A stretch of 64,000 nucleotides of DNA, taken from contig JAYKAV010001831.1 in NCBI GenBank assembly GCA_035582835.1, forward strand, positions 1,062,373-1,126,372. Direction: 5' to 3'. Numbering within the stretch: position 1 is the first letter of the stretch; each line of letters opens with the position of its first letter. Of this stretch, positions 1 through 13,443 are shown piece by piece. A program made the position numbers and the translations under genes. Source of the stretch: Phoebastria nigripes. Its lineage: Eukaryota; Chordata; Aves; Procellariiformes; Diomedeidae. A model generated the notes under the pieces. It was not told the DNA's origin and ran no database searches. It worked only from the letters and a program-made list of their open reading frames with translations.

Positions 1-1867
1 TATAAGCATTTGCACCAGCTGAAAAGCTTGACATTATCATACACTATCTATAGAGTAAATCACGGGTAATTTTGTGTGTGTGCATGTGTAGTTTATTCAT
101 GTTAGGTATAGTTTCTGCGTATGAGAGAGATTATACATAGTCAGAAATTATTTACAAAATACATGCCAAAAGAAAAAGGTAATCCATGTTTTCATAAAAC
201 TATCAGCTTAATAAAATATGAAAATACAACTAGTAAATACATATGCCTAAACACACAAAAATAAGTATCTATATACACATGCACATATAGAGGTACATCT
301 ATAACATTGCATATTGTATATGCCTACTACATCTTTATGATCTTTAAAAACAAACCTGAAGAAAAGATATTTACATAAGTAAATGATTTAGGCTAAGTAC
401 AAGATCACAATCCACAGTACCATTTGGAGGTTATACTTCAGGGACTACCTGGTTTAGAATTGCTTTTTATAATTCCCTTCTCATTCAGGACTGAATCCCA
501 CAAAAAACTTAGCACCTTACATCATAATGTAATAAACTGGTTTGTCAGTCATACTTCTGTGCTTCCTTGACACAGAGCTCTACTCAGAAGCTAAAACTTC
601 TTTCAGTCATTGCTCCACATTCAGAAAGCATTAACTGCCTTTGAACGAGCCAGAAAAACAAATAAGCAAAATTAATTCCACTTCCAATTCCTTTTATGAT
701 CTTTCTAGTGCCTTCCATAGACCAGTATCAAATTTGTACAAAGCAAGACCTCAGTGTACCACAAATATGTCACATGTTTTCGGGTGGTTAACGAATTTCT
801 TGGTGTCAATTTACTGGTCTCAAGGAACTTGGAAGAGGAATTAAGTTTCAATTGTTTTTTTTACAAATGGAATAGTAGAAGGCACAGAAGGAAGACATAG
901 TTTATTGAGCAATGAATTCTTGGAGAATCTCTCTGCTTAGGAGTCTGTACCAGTGTTTTTAGATAACAGAAGTCATCCAAGAATAATAAACAAACCCTCC
1001 AAAACAATCATGAACGTTTTTGTAGGATGTCAGTCTGGTTTAGGCAGTTAACCAATCACTAGAGGCAGGAGGTGAATATTAAGATATCAACCACACGGTA
1101 TATTTTCCTTTTCTTTACACATACACTAAATCTTATAGATATGGCATTATTCGCATGGTACAGTACTAAGATTTTCATTAAACAAACTAGCAATGTGGAT
1201 GTTTTAGTTAACAAACTGTTTGTTGGAGAAAAGGCTATTTACATGGAAAATAAATGAAAGGATGAAAATGTGAAAATGAATAGCCTGGAGGGAAAATTGG
1301 CTCAAAGAAAGATGCAAAACCAAGACCTGTTTCTGAATCCAAGTCATTATTTCAGTATTTTCTCCTCCCTGCTTTTATTTATTAGTGTTAGCAATTCTAA
1401 GACATTCTAAAATGTGCAACAGCAACAAGAAAGTTTCCAGCAGCACTTGCAAGTATCTCCTGGAGACAAGTGGCACTTCTGGAAATGGCTGCCAATGAAA
1501 ACAAGTACATGGTGAATCACCCATTTGCACAAGGTAGGAATAAAAACAGGGCAGCAATCCAAGCTGCCAGCACTGCCACACACCACTCCAAGGCAAATAG
1601 CATCAGGAAGCACACAGTGCTATGTAGNAAAAGTTTTGAGAAAGGCCACGCTGGGCTCAATCTGTTCAGGAATGCCATTTGAATTATAGTTTAGCCCATG
1701 CCTCACAGTCCTGGATTTTCTCTTCCAGTTAAAGTTACTAGCACAGTCCACATGAAACAGTGAGTACTTTTGTCACTGATTGATGGCCTCCTATGTGATA
1801 ACCCTAGTACTGATGGCAGGGAGAACAGCTAGATTTTGTAAAAGCTGGAAAAATCTGGACATGTTAA

Positions 1868-1897
1868 AATATATACACACACACACACACAAAAAAA
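1868..1897. repeat. (AC)8 microsatellite with flanking AT and A runs
   Basis: Eight uninterrupted AC units at 1,875-1,890 are preceded by a short TA stretch and followed by a run of A. An ordinary dinucleotide microsatellite with no sign of function. Confidence 0.9.
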
Positions 1898-3017
1898 CCC
1901 TCATCCAAAGATAATGAGTCATGTCCTAAAAATCATAAGCCTGGCTTCCAGACTGAGATACTTAAAATAATACTGCATCCTGATTTTCTTTTAACTGCTC
2001 TCTGTATTTTTAAATCATTAAGAAGGAGGTAGTTTGGTCACATTTTTCAAGCTTCTTATCACAAGGACACTAGCAACAATCTTATTTAAATGACAGAAAA
2101 AAAATGGAGACCTTTGTGTATCCCTATAACCCTAAATAGCACACATCATCCAGTAAAAATGTGCAACACTGCAAAGAGTAGATTCCAGCATCTATATCCT
2201 TCTTTGTCTTGATGATGTCCTAAATATGTTTAAGCCAGTTGAAGGCAATACCAAGTTTTAGGGATATTATTATTGTGTTACAGACTGTTGTTGTATCTAT
2301 TACAAACAGACAAAATGAGTGTTTTGGGCTCCTTGAGTTTGTACTCCTGTGTGTCAGTATTCCTGAGGATCTGAAGTTCCCTACTTCATTATTTTCCCAG
2401 CCATCTGAGTGTAAAGTTTGCAGAAAGCTTTATTCAGTTTGTGCATATGTGATGCTGGGCATGTTTTTAGTTCACATCTCTGTAGTAAAGGGGAAGAGGA
2501 AGAATTATTTCAAAAGAAAAAGACTTTTAGTTTAGCTGAATAATGTCATAAGTGAGCTAGATAAACTCAAATACAATAGCAGAGTCAATATTTCCACAGG
2601 CTACAAGGACAAAATCACAGGTGATTTTGGTTTTGTCACTGAAAAGGCAAAACCACAGTGCTCCAGGTTTCACCAAAACCAAAACACATACAGAATCTGT
2701 ATCCTGGAAGGACTGCATGTANATGTCAGAAGGTTTTGCCTCCAAAGACAAAACAACCTGTGCCAAAAATTCAGGAATTGACTCTTTCCTCACTACTAGA
2801 TGCGATACTGTGCTCACAGTATTAAACATTTAGCAGCACCAGCTAGGTACTAGACCACACACAAAGTACAAGAACCAGTTGTTGCTGTGAACACAGTACT
2901 ATATCATTAGACCCATGATGTTCTCTTCCTACATTGAGTTCTCTCAAAAAATGCGAAGGTGGGATATTAAAAGCAGAGTTTTTAAGGATTTTGGACCTAT
3001 AAAGGCTGCAAGATTTA

Positions 3018-3050
3018 TATAGTTTGATCTTGGCTATAGTTTGATCTTGG
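3018..3050. repeat. 17-bp tandem duplication
   Basis: TATAGTTTGATCTTGG occurs twice, starting at 3,018 and 3,035, with a 17-bp period. The 16 bases compared are identical and the seventeenth differs (C versus G). No gene context. Confidence 0.9.
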
Positions 3051-4629
3051 GATTGAGCAGTACAGACAGAACTGCATCAGGTTTGACCCCTTTCACTCTA
3101 GCAGTTGTTCCAAGCTATCCCCCAAATCCCTGTCCTCAAAAGCCCCAAACCTTCACCATGCTGTGCTGTAGCATATGCAATCTCAGTTGCCTGTTGCAAA
3201 AATACTGTTGCAAGAGGCTATGCTGTGTCTTTTCATATCGTTTCAGCCAGTTTAAGCTGAAAAACTACACGTTTGTGGATGTACATGCATATTGTAGTCA
3301 CAGAGGCAACACATGGAACCCATAGAAGATCCAGGTCAGCTGCTCTATGGATTTGGCCTAGGGCTCAGGGCTCACCCTGAGCAGATTGGAGTTGAGCAAC
3401 CCTGCACATCTGTCTTGGGGGCCAGAGTTCATTCTCTGGGAAGGATGCCTCTATTGATGCATACACAGCCAAAGTTATCATGTAATGAAAAATTAATGTC
3501 TGGAAAAATTGTGCTACTAATGCTGTATAGAGATTGATTGCTGTGTAGTGTAGCTCACAGATTCTTGTCTGTAAGACCTCTCCTCTTGCAAGGAACACCA
3601 TGCAGATGGGACATTATTTGCATTTATGTGCATTTACAGTTTTGAGCTATGCCTATCCTGCAGGAATGGACTATTTTTACCACAGTAATGTAGTGATATT
3701 TAATGGAACTCATTTGAAGGCCAGTACTGCACGTTTGTACTTTTCATTAAAAGGTATTGTTCTAATTATAATGTAATGAAATTTTCATTTCAGTAAAAAT
3801 TGCTATTATATTTTAACAACGAGTAAGACTGTATTTGACTCTTTCCCTCTTATTGTAGTCAAATGTTCTCTATTCATCCACGTGCAGTTTGCAGCCAAAT
3901 CACTAAATTAAAATTACTATATTCCTTTTCCAAAACATAGGGCAAAAACTAGTTAGAAATCAGTGCATGATTCTCAGTAAGAGACCTGGTATTCAACTAA
4001 ATAATCAGTGTCACTTCAACAGCAGAATCATAAAGACTGTTTAATTTTTTTGAACTAAAATTTTCTTTAAGAAAAGAACAAAATTATTAAGACTAGAACC
4101 ATAGGAATGAAAGCTAATGCCTGTGTCTGCTGCAAACTTGTTATTTAGCCTTGGGCAAGTTATTAAATTTTTCTGTACTTCTATCTATGATATAATATAT
4201 TGTCTGTTGTATTCCGAGTATGAAACTCTTCAATTAGATACTTTTTAAATGTTTTTTTTCTTCCTTTTTTTCTTCCTAACCCCTAAGGCGTTAATGGTGC
4301 CAACATAAATAATGTTTTGTAAAGGAAACAGAATAGCTGACATTATATGCAGTATAATTATTTTTTTATTAAATGAATTGAAACACTGAACATTAAATTG
4401 TAATACTTAGTTACATAATCCTTTGCAATTACATATTCTACAAATAACTGAATTTCAATTAAATTTTATTACAAGTCTAAACTTCAAAAAGCACCCATCT
4501 TTACAACAGAAGCAGTTAGTACCTATGCCTTTAGAATAATTTTTCTGAGAAATTAAGAGCAAACTGAAAAAAATAGTCAATATTTTGTCATTTTGGAATT
4601 ACAACATTTGCCCACCAAATCCTACACAG

Positions 4630-5000
4630 ATGGAGATAAAAGCTCCTCCAAGAGCAAAAAGTGCATCTTTTTTTCTATTGCTACAAAATATTGATGAAGT
4701 GCTCTATTGAGGTAGAGATCTCATTAATTATTTGATTTACAGAAAAAGAAGACAGAGGGAAATGAGTGCTCTGGCTAATGCCATGATGTACCATCTTGAG
4801 ACTTAAGATCTTTTTAATGTATTCGGCAGTGATGCAGCTGAAAGAGGAAAGAGGGAGTTGAATGGATCCATTAATTTAATTGAAGCGAGCTCTGACAAGA
4901 GATAAAACATCTCAGGCCCTGCATCTCTTCAGGCTGCATCAGCACTATAGTAAACAGTCAATGATCCACAGACACAAACAGAAAAAAAAGAAAAAAAGCT
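4630..5000. other. Candidate conserved non-coding element
   Basis: Complex, non-repetitive sequence with homeodomain-type TAAT cores (CTCATTAATTATTTG near 4,720; CCATTAATTTAATTGAAG at 4,868) and no open frame. It has the look of vertebrate conserved non-coding DNA. This is a judgement on composition only; no alignment was available. Confidence 0.3.
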
Positions 5001-8000
5001 AAAGGTATACATAGATTCTAGAGACCTCAAGGCCAGAGAACAGATACAGAGGAAGAAATGAATAGGCTGAAGAGGCCCTCCCTTCATGCAGCATCACAAA
5101 GTATTCAGCATCTACTGCATTTGTTCAATTGCACTCCCATGAACAAGTCCTGGGTTAGCTATAAGTGATTCATACTTCTTACAGAAAAGTTGCATTTGTT
5201 CATTTTTTTCACGCTTCAGGGAAATGCACTCTGTCTCACAGTCTCTTGAAAGGCAGAGGCGGGAAATAGACTTCTCCTACTCTTTAAAGAAATTCTGATG
5301 TTGCTGCTGTCTTTCAGGTGTCTTACCGCTGCCGCCCGTATGGCTGCCAGAAACTTGTTTTAAAATAATGGTACCACTTATAAATATGTAAGTTTTTCTT
5401 AGTTAGTGGTTACCTTGAGCATACTCGGTTAATACTGTAAACAATTTTTGCTAATAGTACATCACCATGACATTTTACCAATGACATGAAATAACTGGGT
5501 TCATATCCCATAATCGCTTTCTATTAAGTTAGAGTTTACAAGAAATTAAGAATTAGATTTTTGATCTTGACAGAGTGTGATAAATACCACAGGGCAAATA
5601 CAGCTGGCCAGTCCAAAACTGGCATAAATTGATGCAGTTTTCCTGGCCACAGAGTTATAATGGTGGCTTGCTACCTGATCTGGGCTAATACCTGGAGAAT
5701 TGAATAAGATCAGAAGAAGGAGTTTATGATAGATATTGCCTTTAAATACTGGCTCTGAACCTTCTGGATTTCTTGGGAAATTGGATGATTGACTCTCCAG
5801 CCACAGAAAACTACTTAACATCAGTATATAAACTGCCTGGTTCACAGCTAGCTCAGCTGAGTCTGTGTAAACACCTCCTGTCTGTGATGTGAAAAAACTT
5901 AAATTCCTTTTGAAGAGAGAAGGGTGTTCCAGGAAAGGGACACTGTATGAAGTATACAGCCATGAGTATTTCAAAGTTTTCTGAGTTACTTCACATCCCA
6001 ACAGTCTTACTGTAAGCTTAGGTTGATTGAAAGATAATAATTTAATGGTAATGTTGACAAGTAATTAGATTCATATATATACACAGAGAACATAGGTTCC
6101 ACTTTATTGAAATATAAAAAAAATGTATTCAAAGAACAAAAATTTACTTTTCCTACCCTATGAACATCATACGCAAGTTTACCTGTATGCATTCATTTGC
6201 CCTATGAATTCACAGTAAAGCAAAGAAAATCCTTTACCTGTGCTGACTCATTACAACCATGATCAATAATTTGAAACAATTCTTTATTTAAAAAAAAAAG
6301 AAATAGGAAAAGGAAAGATTTCAACAAGTGAAAGAAAAATGAACACAGTTCCTTAAAGCAGGAGATGCAAATGCAGGGACACTCAGGGATCTGGAGCCAG
6401 TGAGGAATAAAATAGTTCTAGCAAGATTTAAAAAATTCAGGCACTCTGTATGGGAGCCATACAGAGATTGATCCATACATCTGGACTCAGCAAGTTACTA
6501 TCCCAGAGCAGACTGCCAGAGTGGCCATTTTAATATCTTCACATCTGCTTTTACAGTAGCTGAAATTCTAATAACATTAAGCGAACAGACAGTACAACTC
6601 AACATTGAAGGAAATTTTTTCTAGCCCTATATTCCTGTCTATATCTAGCCATGCAAATCAGGGGCCCTATTTCCTATCCAACTTCAAATATTCGGTCAAA
6701 GTTTTGTTCAATGGCTTTTATATATTTATTTATGTCTATAAATTTATGTGGTTTGCACTTTCCAGTAACATGGTCCACATTCAATGATATTCAGCAGAAT
6801 AAATAAGCAAGCAGAAGAATACAACAGAGCAGTCATAGTGAAACTTATGCTTGGAAAAGCACTGTAGCTATATCAGCACTTCAAGTATGAGCCTTTGACA
6901 ATTCTGGCATTGGATTTGACTGTAGTATCAACAGGTAATTATTTAAAAACTGTGTTGCAATATAAACTGGACTTGTTTATCTCTCATTTATGCTTAAGAT
7001 ATTGAAAATTACAAAATTCAATAGATCTAATATAATATTCACCTTAAATGTTAGCTGGATTGCTGGCGTTTGACCAATAGTGCATTTAAATTGTTAAAAA
7101 AAACCAATGCAAGTGAAACAATCTCTGTCTCCTTAAAGGAAGTCATTTGAGCTGATTATACAGAGTGCAACGATGCATTAATACATCACTGGATGTGAAA
7201 TGTGTGCTATGTATCACATAATTCTTTATTTAGAGTTTATTAAACAAGCATTGACCTTCAGTCTTATCATACACAAAACTGTATCCTCATAGTTCAATAA
7301 AGCGGGTTGTCAAAGTAAATATTTACAGCAGCTAGTAAAATAAAATCAGGTTATTTTCACTAATGGTCTATAGCGATCATTTATTTTTGACCAGCTATAT
7401 TCTTGCTGTCAAGTTGAAGCTCTTTTTGGCATTAGAGATCCCATCCGATGTGAGTCCCTGAAGGCAGGCTACTGATTCAGCGTGGTATCCTGTAGCTATT
7501 GAAATTGAATTTTCAATTCAAGACTATCAGAAGTTTTAGTAACTTCACTGACAACGGCTCAGCTTTTCTGACTGATTGAGAAACCAACCAGCAAACATGG
7601 CCTGACACTATGCTGCTGAACATGAAAGAATATCACTCTCCTGGCCCCAAAGAGAAGTGCATTCAGTTACACTCTGTCATCAGTATAAGCAACAGCAAAA
7701 TAACCAAAGAATCTGCAGTATAACCAATCTCACAGGTAAAAAATGACAAATAAAGCAATTATCTATTACTGAGTATCACTGTGATTTCTTTTCTTGGAGG
7801 GAGGGCCTCACATGACAAAAACACAAGTGATAATTGTTGTGTCGACTAAGGCTATTTATGTATTTTTAGTATAAACCGATATTTCCTCTTACTCAAAACT
7901 TTCTCTTTAAAAAAACTCTCAATGTCCCAGGTGAATAGAATAAAACTTCTGTACAAAGACTCTTCCATTGCAAACCAAAGCAGTGAAAATAGTGGTTCAC

Positions 8001-11000
8001 AATGTGGTTTGTATGTGTGCTTATTGCTGCTCTAAGTATCATATCAATTGTTTGTTTTTCCCATTTGTTCCATTTACTCTATCATTCCTCAAACAGTTCA
8101 GTAGTGGACACTGGGTAGTAGTTACACAGTCAGTGTCTCTTTATCTTCTTATAGCACAAGGCATGCATGGCAGCACAACTTGCTTTAAAGAACCTGAACA
8201 ACAAGTAGTAAGTTTTTCTACTTCTTATTTCATATTGTGAACCAGTCTTTGTAGTAGGATTTCAGCTATTCAGCAATAACAATAAAGACTATTTTTAAGC
8301 TTCAATCAAAGCAATTCTGGAGAGATACCATCATTTCTGTCATTTCTGTCAATTCGAATATTTAGCAAAACATGCTTAGAGATGCTATACTAAGGCTACT
8401 ATTTTGGCATCAGTGTTCTGAAAGCAAGGTCATTAAACTCAGAATCTGTGCAATCAAACACATCCAATGAAGTATTGTAATGAAAGAATTTGTGTGCATG
8501 TGTGTGTGTGCGACACCTTCTCCTTCATCAAATTATAACTACGCTCATCAAATTATAACTACGCTCTTAAGTATCCAGATAATGAGACACGATCTCCAGC
8601 AATGTAAGACGTCCCTAAAGACAAAAAAAAGGAAAGGTGGAAGTTGGAGAAGCATTCCTTATTCATGATACATTTTGAAAGGTTTTCTTCATTTAGGCAT
8701 AATATTTTTCTTAGGTATGATGTAGTTTAGTCACTAACATTAAAAAAATAAAAAAACTTAATCAATTCCAAACTAAGAGAAAGACCATTCACACAGTCCC
8801 TAGTTTGCCACTGAAACAGTGGCGTTGGCAGGAGACAGCCAATATGCTTGAAAATCACACCCAATGATATTCTGATGGTCTTCAGTGTAAATGGGAAAGT
8901 AGCACTTTAAATCAGAGTGAATCTACAGTCACTCTGTGTTTATCAGTGAGTGTATTCTGGGTTGTGTAACAGCTTGCCCAAAGCATAGCAAACTCCAGTA
9001 ATGCTGGCTTCTGGGACAGCACTTTAAAAGGCATTAGGCATTAACTCACATGAAATATGGTTCAAAACAGAGGTGATAAAATAGCTGGGGATACTCTCTT
9101 AGGAGAGCTAAATACTGTCATGACATATCCAGAGGTCCATCCCAAAATGTAGAGCTCAGCTTTATTAGTGTACTCATGGACACACCAGATAACTTTTTCA
9201 GCTACTATAACAACAGTTTGCCTAGATACAATGTTGTTATTCCAAAGAATTTTGCAAGCCAATTAAAATGGCACAGCAACAATAATGCAAGGTATTGTGG
9301 AAAGTCCTGGATTCTTTTCTTTTAGTAAAGTAGCATTTTGTCATGGCCAAGGCAAAGAAAATAATTTGTAATTACAATAATAACTTTCATGAGAACGTAC
9401 CTTTTTATTTTCAATATGTAACAGCAATACATTGTAGTCTGTTGTTAATGTCTGTTCTCAAATTTTTAATTTTATTCTATTTCATTTCCAAGGTCTGGTC
9501 CCAGCCATGTAGTTTTTTTAAAACAGAGTGTTACTCAACACATGTATATCTTCTAAGAAAAGCAGCTGAGAAAAACTCAATTAAAAATAAATAAATATAT
9601 CACAACTCTTTGGCATAGTTGTAATTCACTAGTACACTGGAATAGCAAATTGACATTTTCAATTCTATTTGTTCCATTCAGTGGTTTAATAAAGAACCTT
9701 TTAGACTGCACCAACTATACAGTAATGGAATAAAATATATAGCAACATGACAAAGACACCTGATTTATAGTAAAAGCTATTCTTTTTTCCAATACCATGC
9801 ATATCTGGAAGGGCTAAAAAGCTAGTTGTCTTTCTCACCACTGGTTTTCTACATTCTCTTCATTTCAGTTTAACTTGTATTGCAACAAATGCTTCCATTT
9901 TCCCTGTCTCCACCCTCACATTCCCTTTACAAAATTATGAGTTAGAATGGATTTTGTGCAGGACAGCACCTTAGAAAACATTCCTTCTTCTCCTCCAGCC
10001 TTAGTGGAGAATAAGGGGAGGGACTAAGTACAAACTATGACTCCTCTCCCAGGCCAAATACTGTAGCTGAAATTCTCCAGAGGGAAAGGTGAGGTGTTCA
10101 CCAAAAAAATTACTATTGCTGGTTTATGACAGGAGAAATCAAAGGTCAAACTCTCATTTCATAATGCTGTCTGCTCCTCTGATCCAAAAGCAATGGGACA
10201 CCATGCCACAGACACATGCATTTGCATGAGATTTTGCAAAGTGATATTTAATTAATAAGGAAATACTTGAATAAGGAGCACAGTGCAGTCTTCTGAAAAT
10301 GACTATGATATAAAAGCTATGTAAAGACATGATAAAATGTGACAACAACATAACAGTGATTCTTTTTTGTCACAGATTCCTAATTACATAAATTGTTTTA
10401 AGACTTACTTTTCTCCCTGTTTTTTAATTGTAGCTTAATTCCATTATAAATGTGTTCAGTAAGAGGTGTATTTCCCAGAAATACAGAAGCTCAAAATTTA
10501 CTTTTATTTTGTAACAAAATTCTGACTCATTTTCAGATCCTCTATGAATCTGCAAAGATTCAGAATTCTCTAAAATACTTCTAGATGGCAAAAATACCTT
10601 CTATGGCAGTGGTAGGACTAAAGGGGAATAGATGCTAAGGGGGGATGTGGGATGTCCCGGAAATAGGTGTGGGGCAGCTTCTAGGCAAACTAGAGGACAT
10701 AGGATTTTGGAGGGTGATGAGACTCCCTCAAGAGCAACAGTGGGTGCTATAGGCTTTGCAGCTGTAGGTTATTTAACCTAGAAAAGCTGAAACCAGTCTT
10801 GTCAGGCATAAATGACTTCCTACTTTCCTGCACCTTCAGCCTTGTTCAAAGAATCAATCCATTGCTATTCAGACAACGTTACATGCTTTTTAAACTTACG
10901 TGTGAAGCGTCATCTATTAGCTGCTGCTCCAAGCTTACTGAAGAATGAAGAATGCAGCAATGCTGCTATATACTCAGCACTGGTACAGGTATGTGTCCAT

Positions 11001-13373
11001 TTATTTCTTGCTCCAGACATTACTCTAGTCAGGAAGGATTTCCTTCTCATCCATCCCATTCTCCCTACACACGCTGGGTCTGGTCTCTCAGAATCACTGT
11101 ACAACATGAAAAATTTTGTTCATAAATATGGAGCTACTTTATGGTGAAACCATTATGAGAGGGGCTTCTAAATACTTACTGATTATCTCACTGATTTAAA
11201 AAATAAAAGAATTAATCTGTTTTGATAGATTTACATTTGGTGGTTTTACTGCATTAGAGACTAAACAAAACTAGACTATCAACTAATTTATATTTGAAAT
11301 TATGGAAGAAAACTGTTTTATTTGGTAGAAGTAAATATCCATTGGAGACGGACTGAACTCAAGCTGCTCAAATCTAAAGGAATATCATGGTATATGGTCT
11401 GTAAGCTACATGAGAATGAATGACAGGATAGACTCATGAAGAAACAGATACAGACGATCATACAATACAGATGATCACAGTAACTCCTTGTGTGTTTGCT
11501 TGTACATTGAGTAAATGTCAGGCAAGTAGATAACTTAAAAATAAGGGTAAGAACATAGGTAATTACCACTGCAGCAGCTGAAACATGGTAACCTCAGGCC
11601 ATATTTTATTCAGTTCTAACTTGCTCACGTGTCTAGATTTGCTTTGCATGTGTGTGAAAATGGGTATTTCTCCCTCAGGTTTCCCAGGGGAAAAAAAAAA
11701 GAATAACAGTATACTAGTAAGTAACCAGTGCTATCTTGGACTTGTGTTGTTGTCTTCTCTCACAGGATACAAATTCGTAACCAGTCCACAGCCCTGCCAA
11801 GAAGTCAAAAACTGCACATTAATTACCTAGAGCAAAGCCAAACCTGTGACCATGTGTATCCATGAAAAAACTTACAAATATTTCATTAAGCACTTGGGAT
11901 TAGAAATTCTTTTGTTTGTGTTTATTATGAAGTTACCCCTTTATTACCCAAGAGTAGTTTATTTTCAGATTGTAGATAATTCTACTTTAATAACGATCCC
12001 ACCTTTTTTCCTTTGTCTCTGCCTTAACTCTGCCTCTATGTCATAACTTCCTTCTCTGAAGGTAAAAAACACTAAATACATTATGTAATGTCCTTACTAC
12101 ATAATTTACATATGTTTTGCATTATCTGTATCTTTTCTTTATTTGGGTTACCCCACTCTTTGTTATCCTGGATGATCAGGAGTGGTCTTTGTGTCTTGGC
12201 ATTGTTTGGATTCCAGGTATTAAAGAGTCAAAGTGCTGTTTGAGTGACAAACTCTAGCTGTACAAAGAATCTTAGAAAGTTCTCAACACACAGCAAACAA
12301 AATCAAGCTGAATCCACTTTATAAGACTTTGCTCCCAGAATCACCAGTCACTTTTGAAAATTGACTCATTTTTCTTGAAATACCCTACTAATTTGTCCTT
12401 CTTTGCAGAACCGTACATAGGTATTCATTGCTCTGTGTTAAGGATTTCTTCATGAATAAATGAGTTGGCATTGAGAGAGCTACAAACCCAGTCCTGCTGT
12501 GGGTCCTTCCTCTTTTTATTTTCTCCACACTGGCCTCCTTCCAAAAAGGGAACATTATTTGGCTGCCTTATGAAAGACTTTCTTACTTAGCCGGACCTGA
12601 TCTTGCACTGTTCTCTGACATTATGTAAAGCTCAGCTGTGCTATCAGACACTTGGATCTCTTTTACTCCACTTGTGCTTGTTGTCAGCCACTCTTTCTTG
12701 CCAAATATGGAGCCTAGCCCAAAACAAATCACTGCTCGTGTTTTTGATTCAGTGCCCTGACCAGTGTAATTTGCAGCTCTCTTCAATTTCGGCCAAATGC
12801 CAAGTGCACCAGCCTTATTACAAACTCCTGAAAATTGGGGTTTGTAATGGAAGTGCTGACACAGCCCTAAATATTGGCATAAACAGCACAACTACAATTA
12901 TGCAAGGACAGATGGGCAAGAATAACACATGATTTTTAAATGCAGAAAAAAGCTGCTCTCATTAATCATCTTACACATCTGAGAAAATGACTTTGGAAAA
13001 GGAAAGGTTAAAATCCGAAGTACTGAAAGAAGGTGAACAGAAGACCACAGTTCATCCCAGCATTCCTATTATAACATCCACAGCTAATGCGGAGATTAAA
13101 TTTCTTATTCTCTGAATAAGGACTGTGCTAAGTAGAATTGTTGTTTCCTGCGGGTCCAATATTAAGTATTGTAGCAAAACAAAACAGAAGAAATTGGAGC
13201 CAAACTCTGAGAGAAGCTGATACAGATACTCTGCTTCAGGTATTTTTTTCTAGGTTGTAGCATGGTTTCTAACTTTACACTGGCTTTCAGCAAGCCATTA
13301 TTTTATTAGCATTAGACTAGTCACACCCTGTGACTAGTCCTTTCAACCTGTTAGAACGAGTAGGAAATATGTA
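5001..13373. other. Gene-free AT-rich DNA
   Basis: No exon, RNA gene or clear transposon recognised. The block includes the 20-bp duplication at 8,526. At 5,546-6,001 (minus) 151 codons stay open, but this frame has no ATG at its start and no domain. Part of it (about 5,585-5,710) faintly resembles old amniote interspersed repeat remnants. The stretch at 7,080-7,330 is complex and could be conserved non-coding DNA. Confidence 0.65.
8526..8565. repeat. Perfect 20-bp tandem duplication
   Basis: The unit CATCAAATTATAACTACGCT occurs at 8,526-8,545 and again without change at 8,546-8,565. The identity implies a recent slippage or microhomology event, or a sequencing or assembly artefact. A TG/CG-rich stretch (8,493-8,512) lies just upstream. 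Confidence 0.93.
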
Positions 13374-13391
13374 GATAGACAGACAGACAGA
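13374..13391. repeat. Short (GATA/GACA) tetranucleotide repeat
   Basis: The sequence GATAGACAGACAGACAGA is a short mixed GATA/GACA microsatellite. It stands just before a purine-pyrimidine alternating stretch and a hairpin at 13,410-13,443. Confidence 0.85.
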
Positions 13392-13409
13392 TGGAGGTGT
13401 GCATGTGCG

Positions 13410-13443
13410 TGCTTGTATGTGCACATAAACAAACATACAAGCA
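13410..13443. repeat. Perfect 11-bp inverted repeat with 12-nt loop
   Basis: TGCTTGTATGT at 13,410-13,420 is the exact reverse complement of ACATACAAGCA at 13,433-13,443. It lies in a TG/CA alternating stretch, so it may be chance favoured by low complexity. Confidence 0.85.

Larger units (their letters stand above)
1..4629. other. Gene-free AT-rich DNA
   Basis: No coding potential recognised on either strand. It holds one AC microsatellite, the 17-bp tandem duplication at 3,018 and isolated ambiguous bases at 1,628 and 2,722. The short open frames at 2,239-2,535, 2,557-2,829 and 3,041-3,325 show no domain and are taken as chance. Confidence 0.7.

Noticed and set aside
10600..10800. Possible CR1 resemblance (ATTTAACCTAGAAAAGCTGA near 10,771)
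   Set aside because: Only one short word resembles the CR1 'LFSLEKR' coding region; the flanks do not follow the CR1 order.
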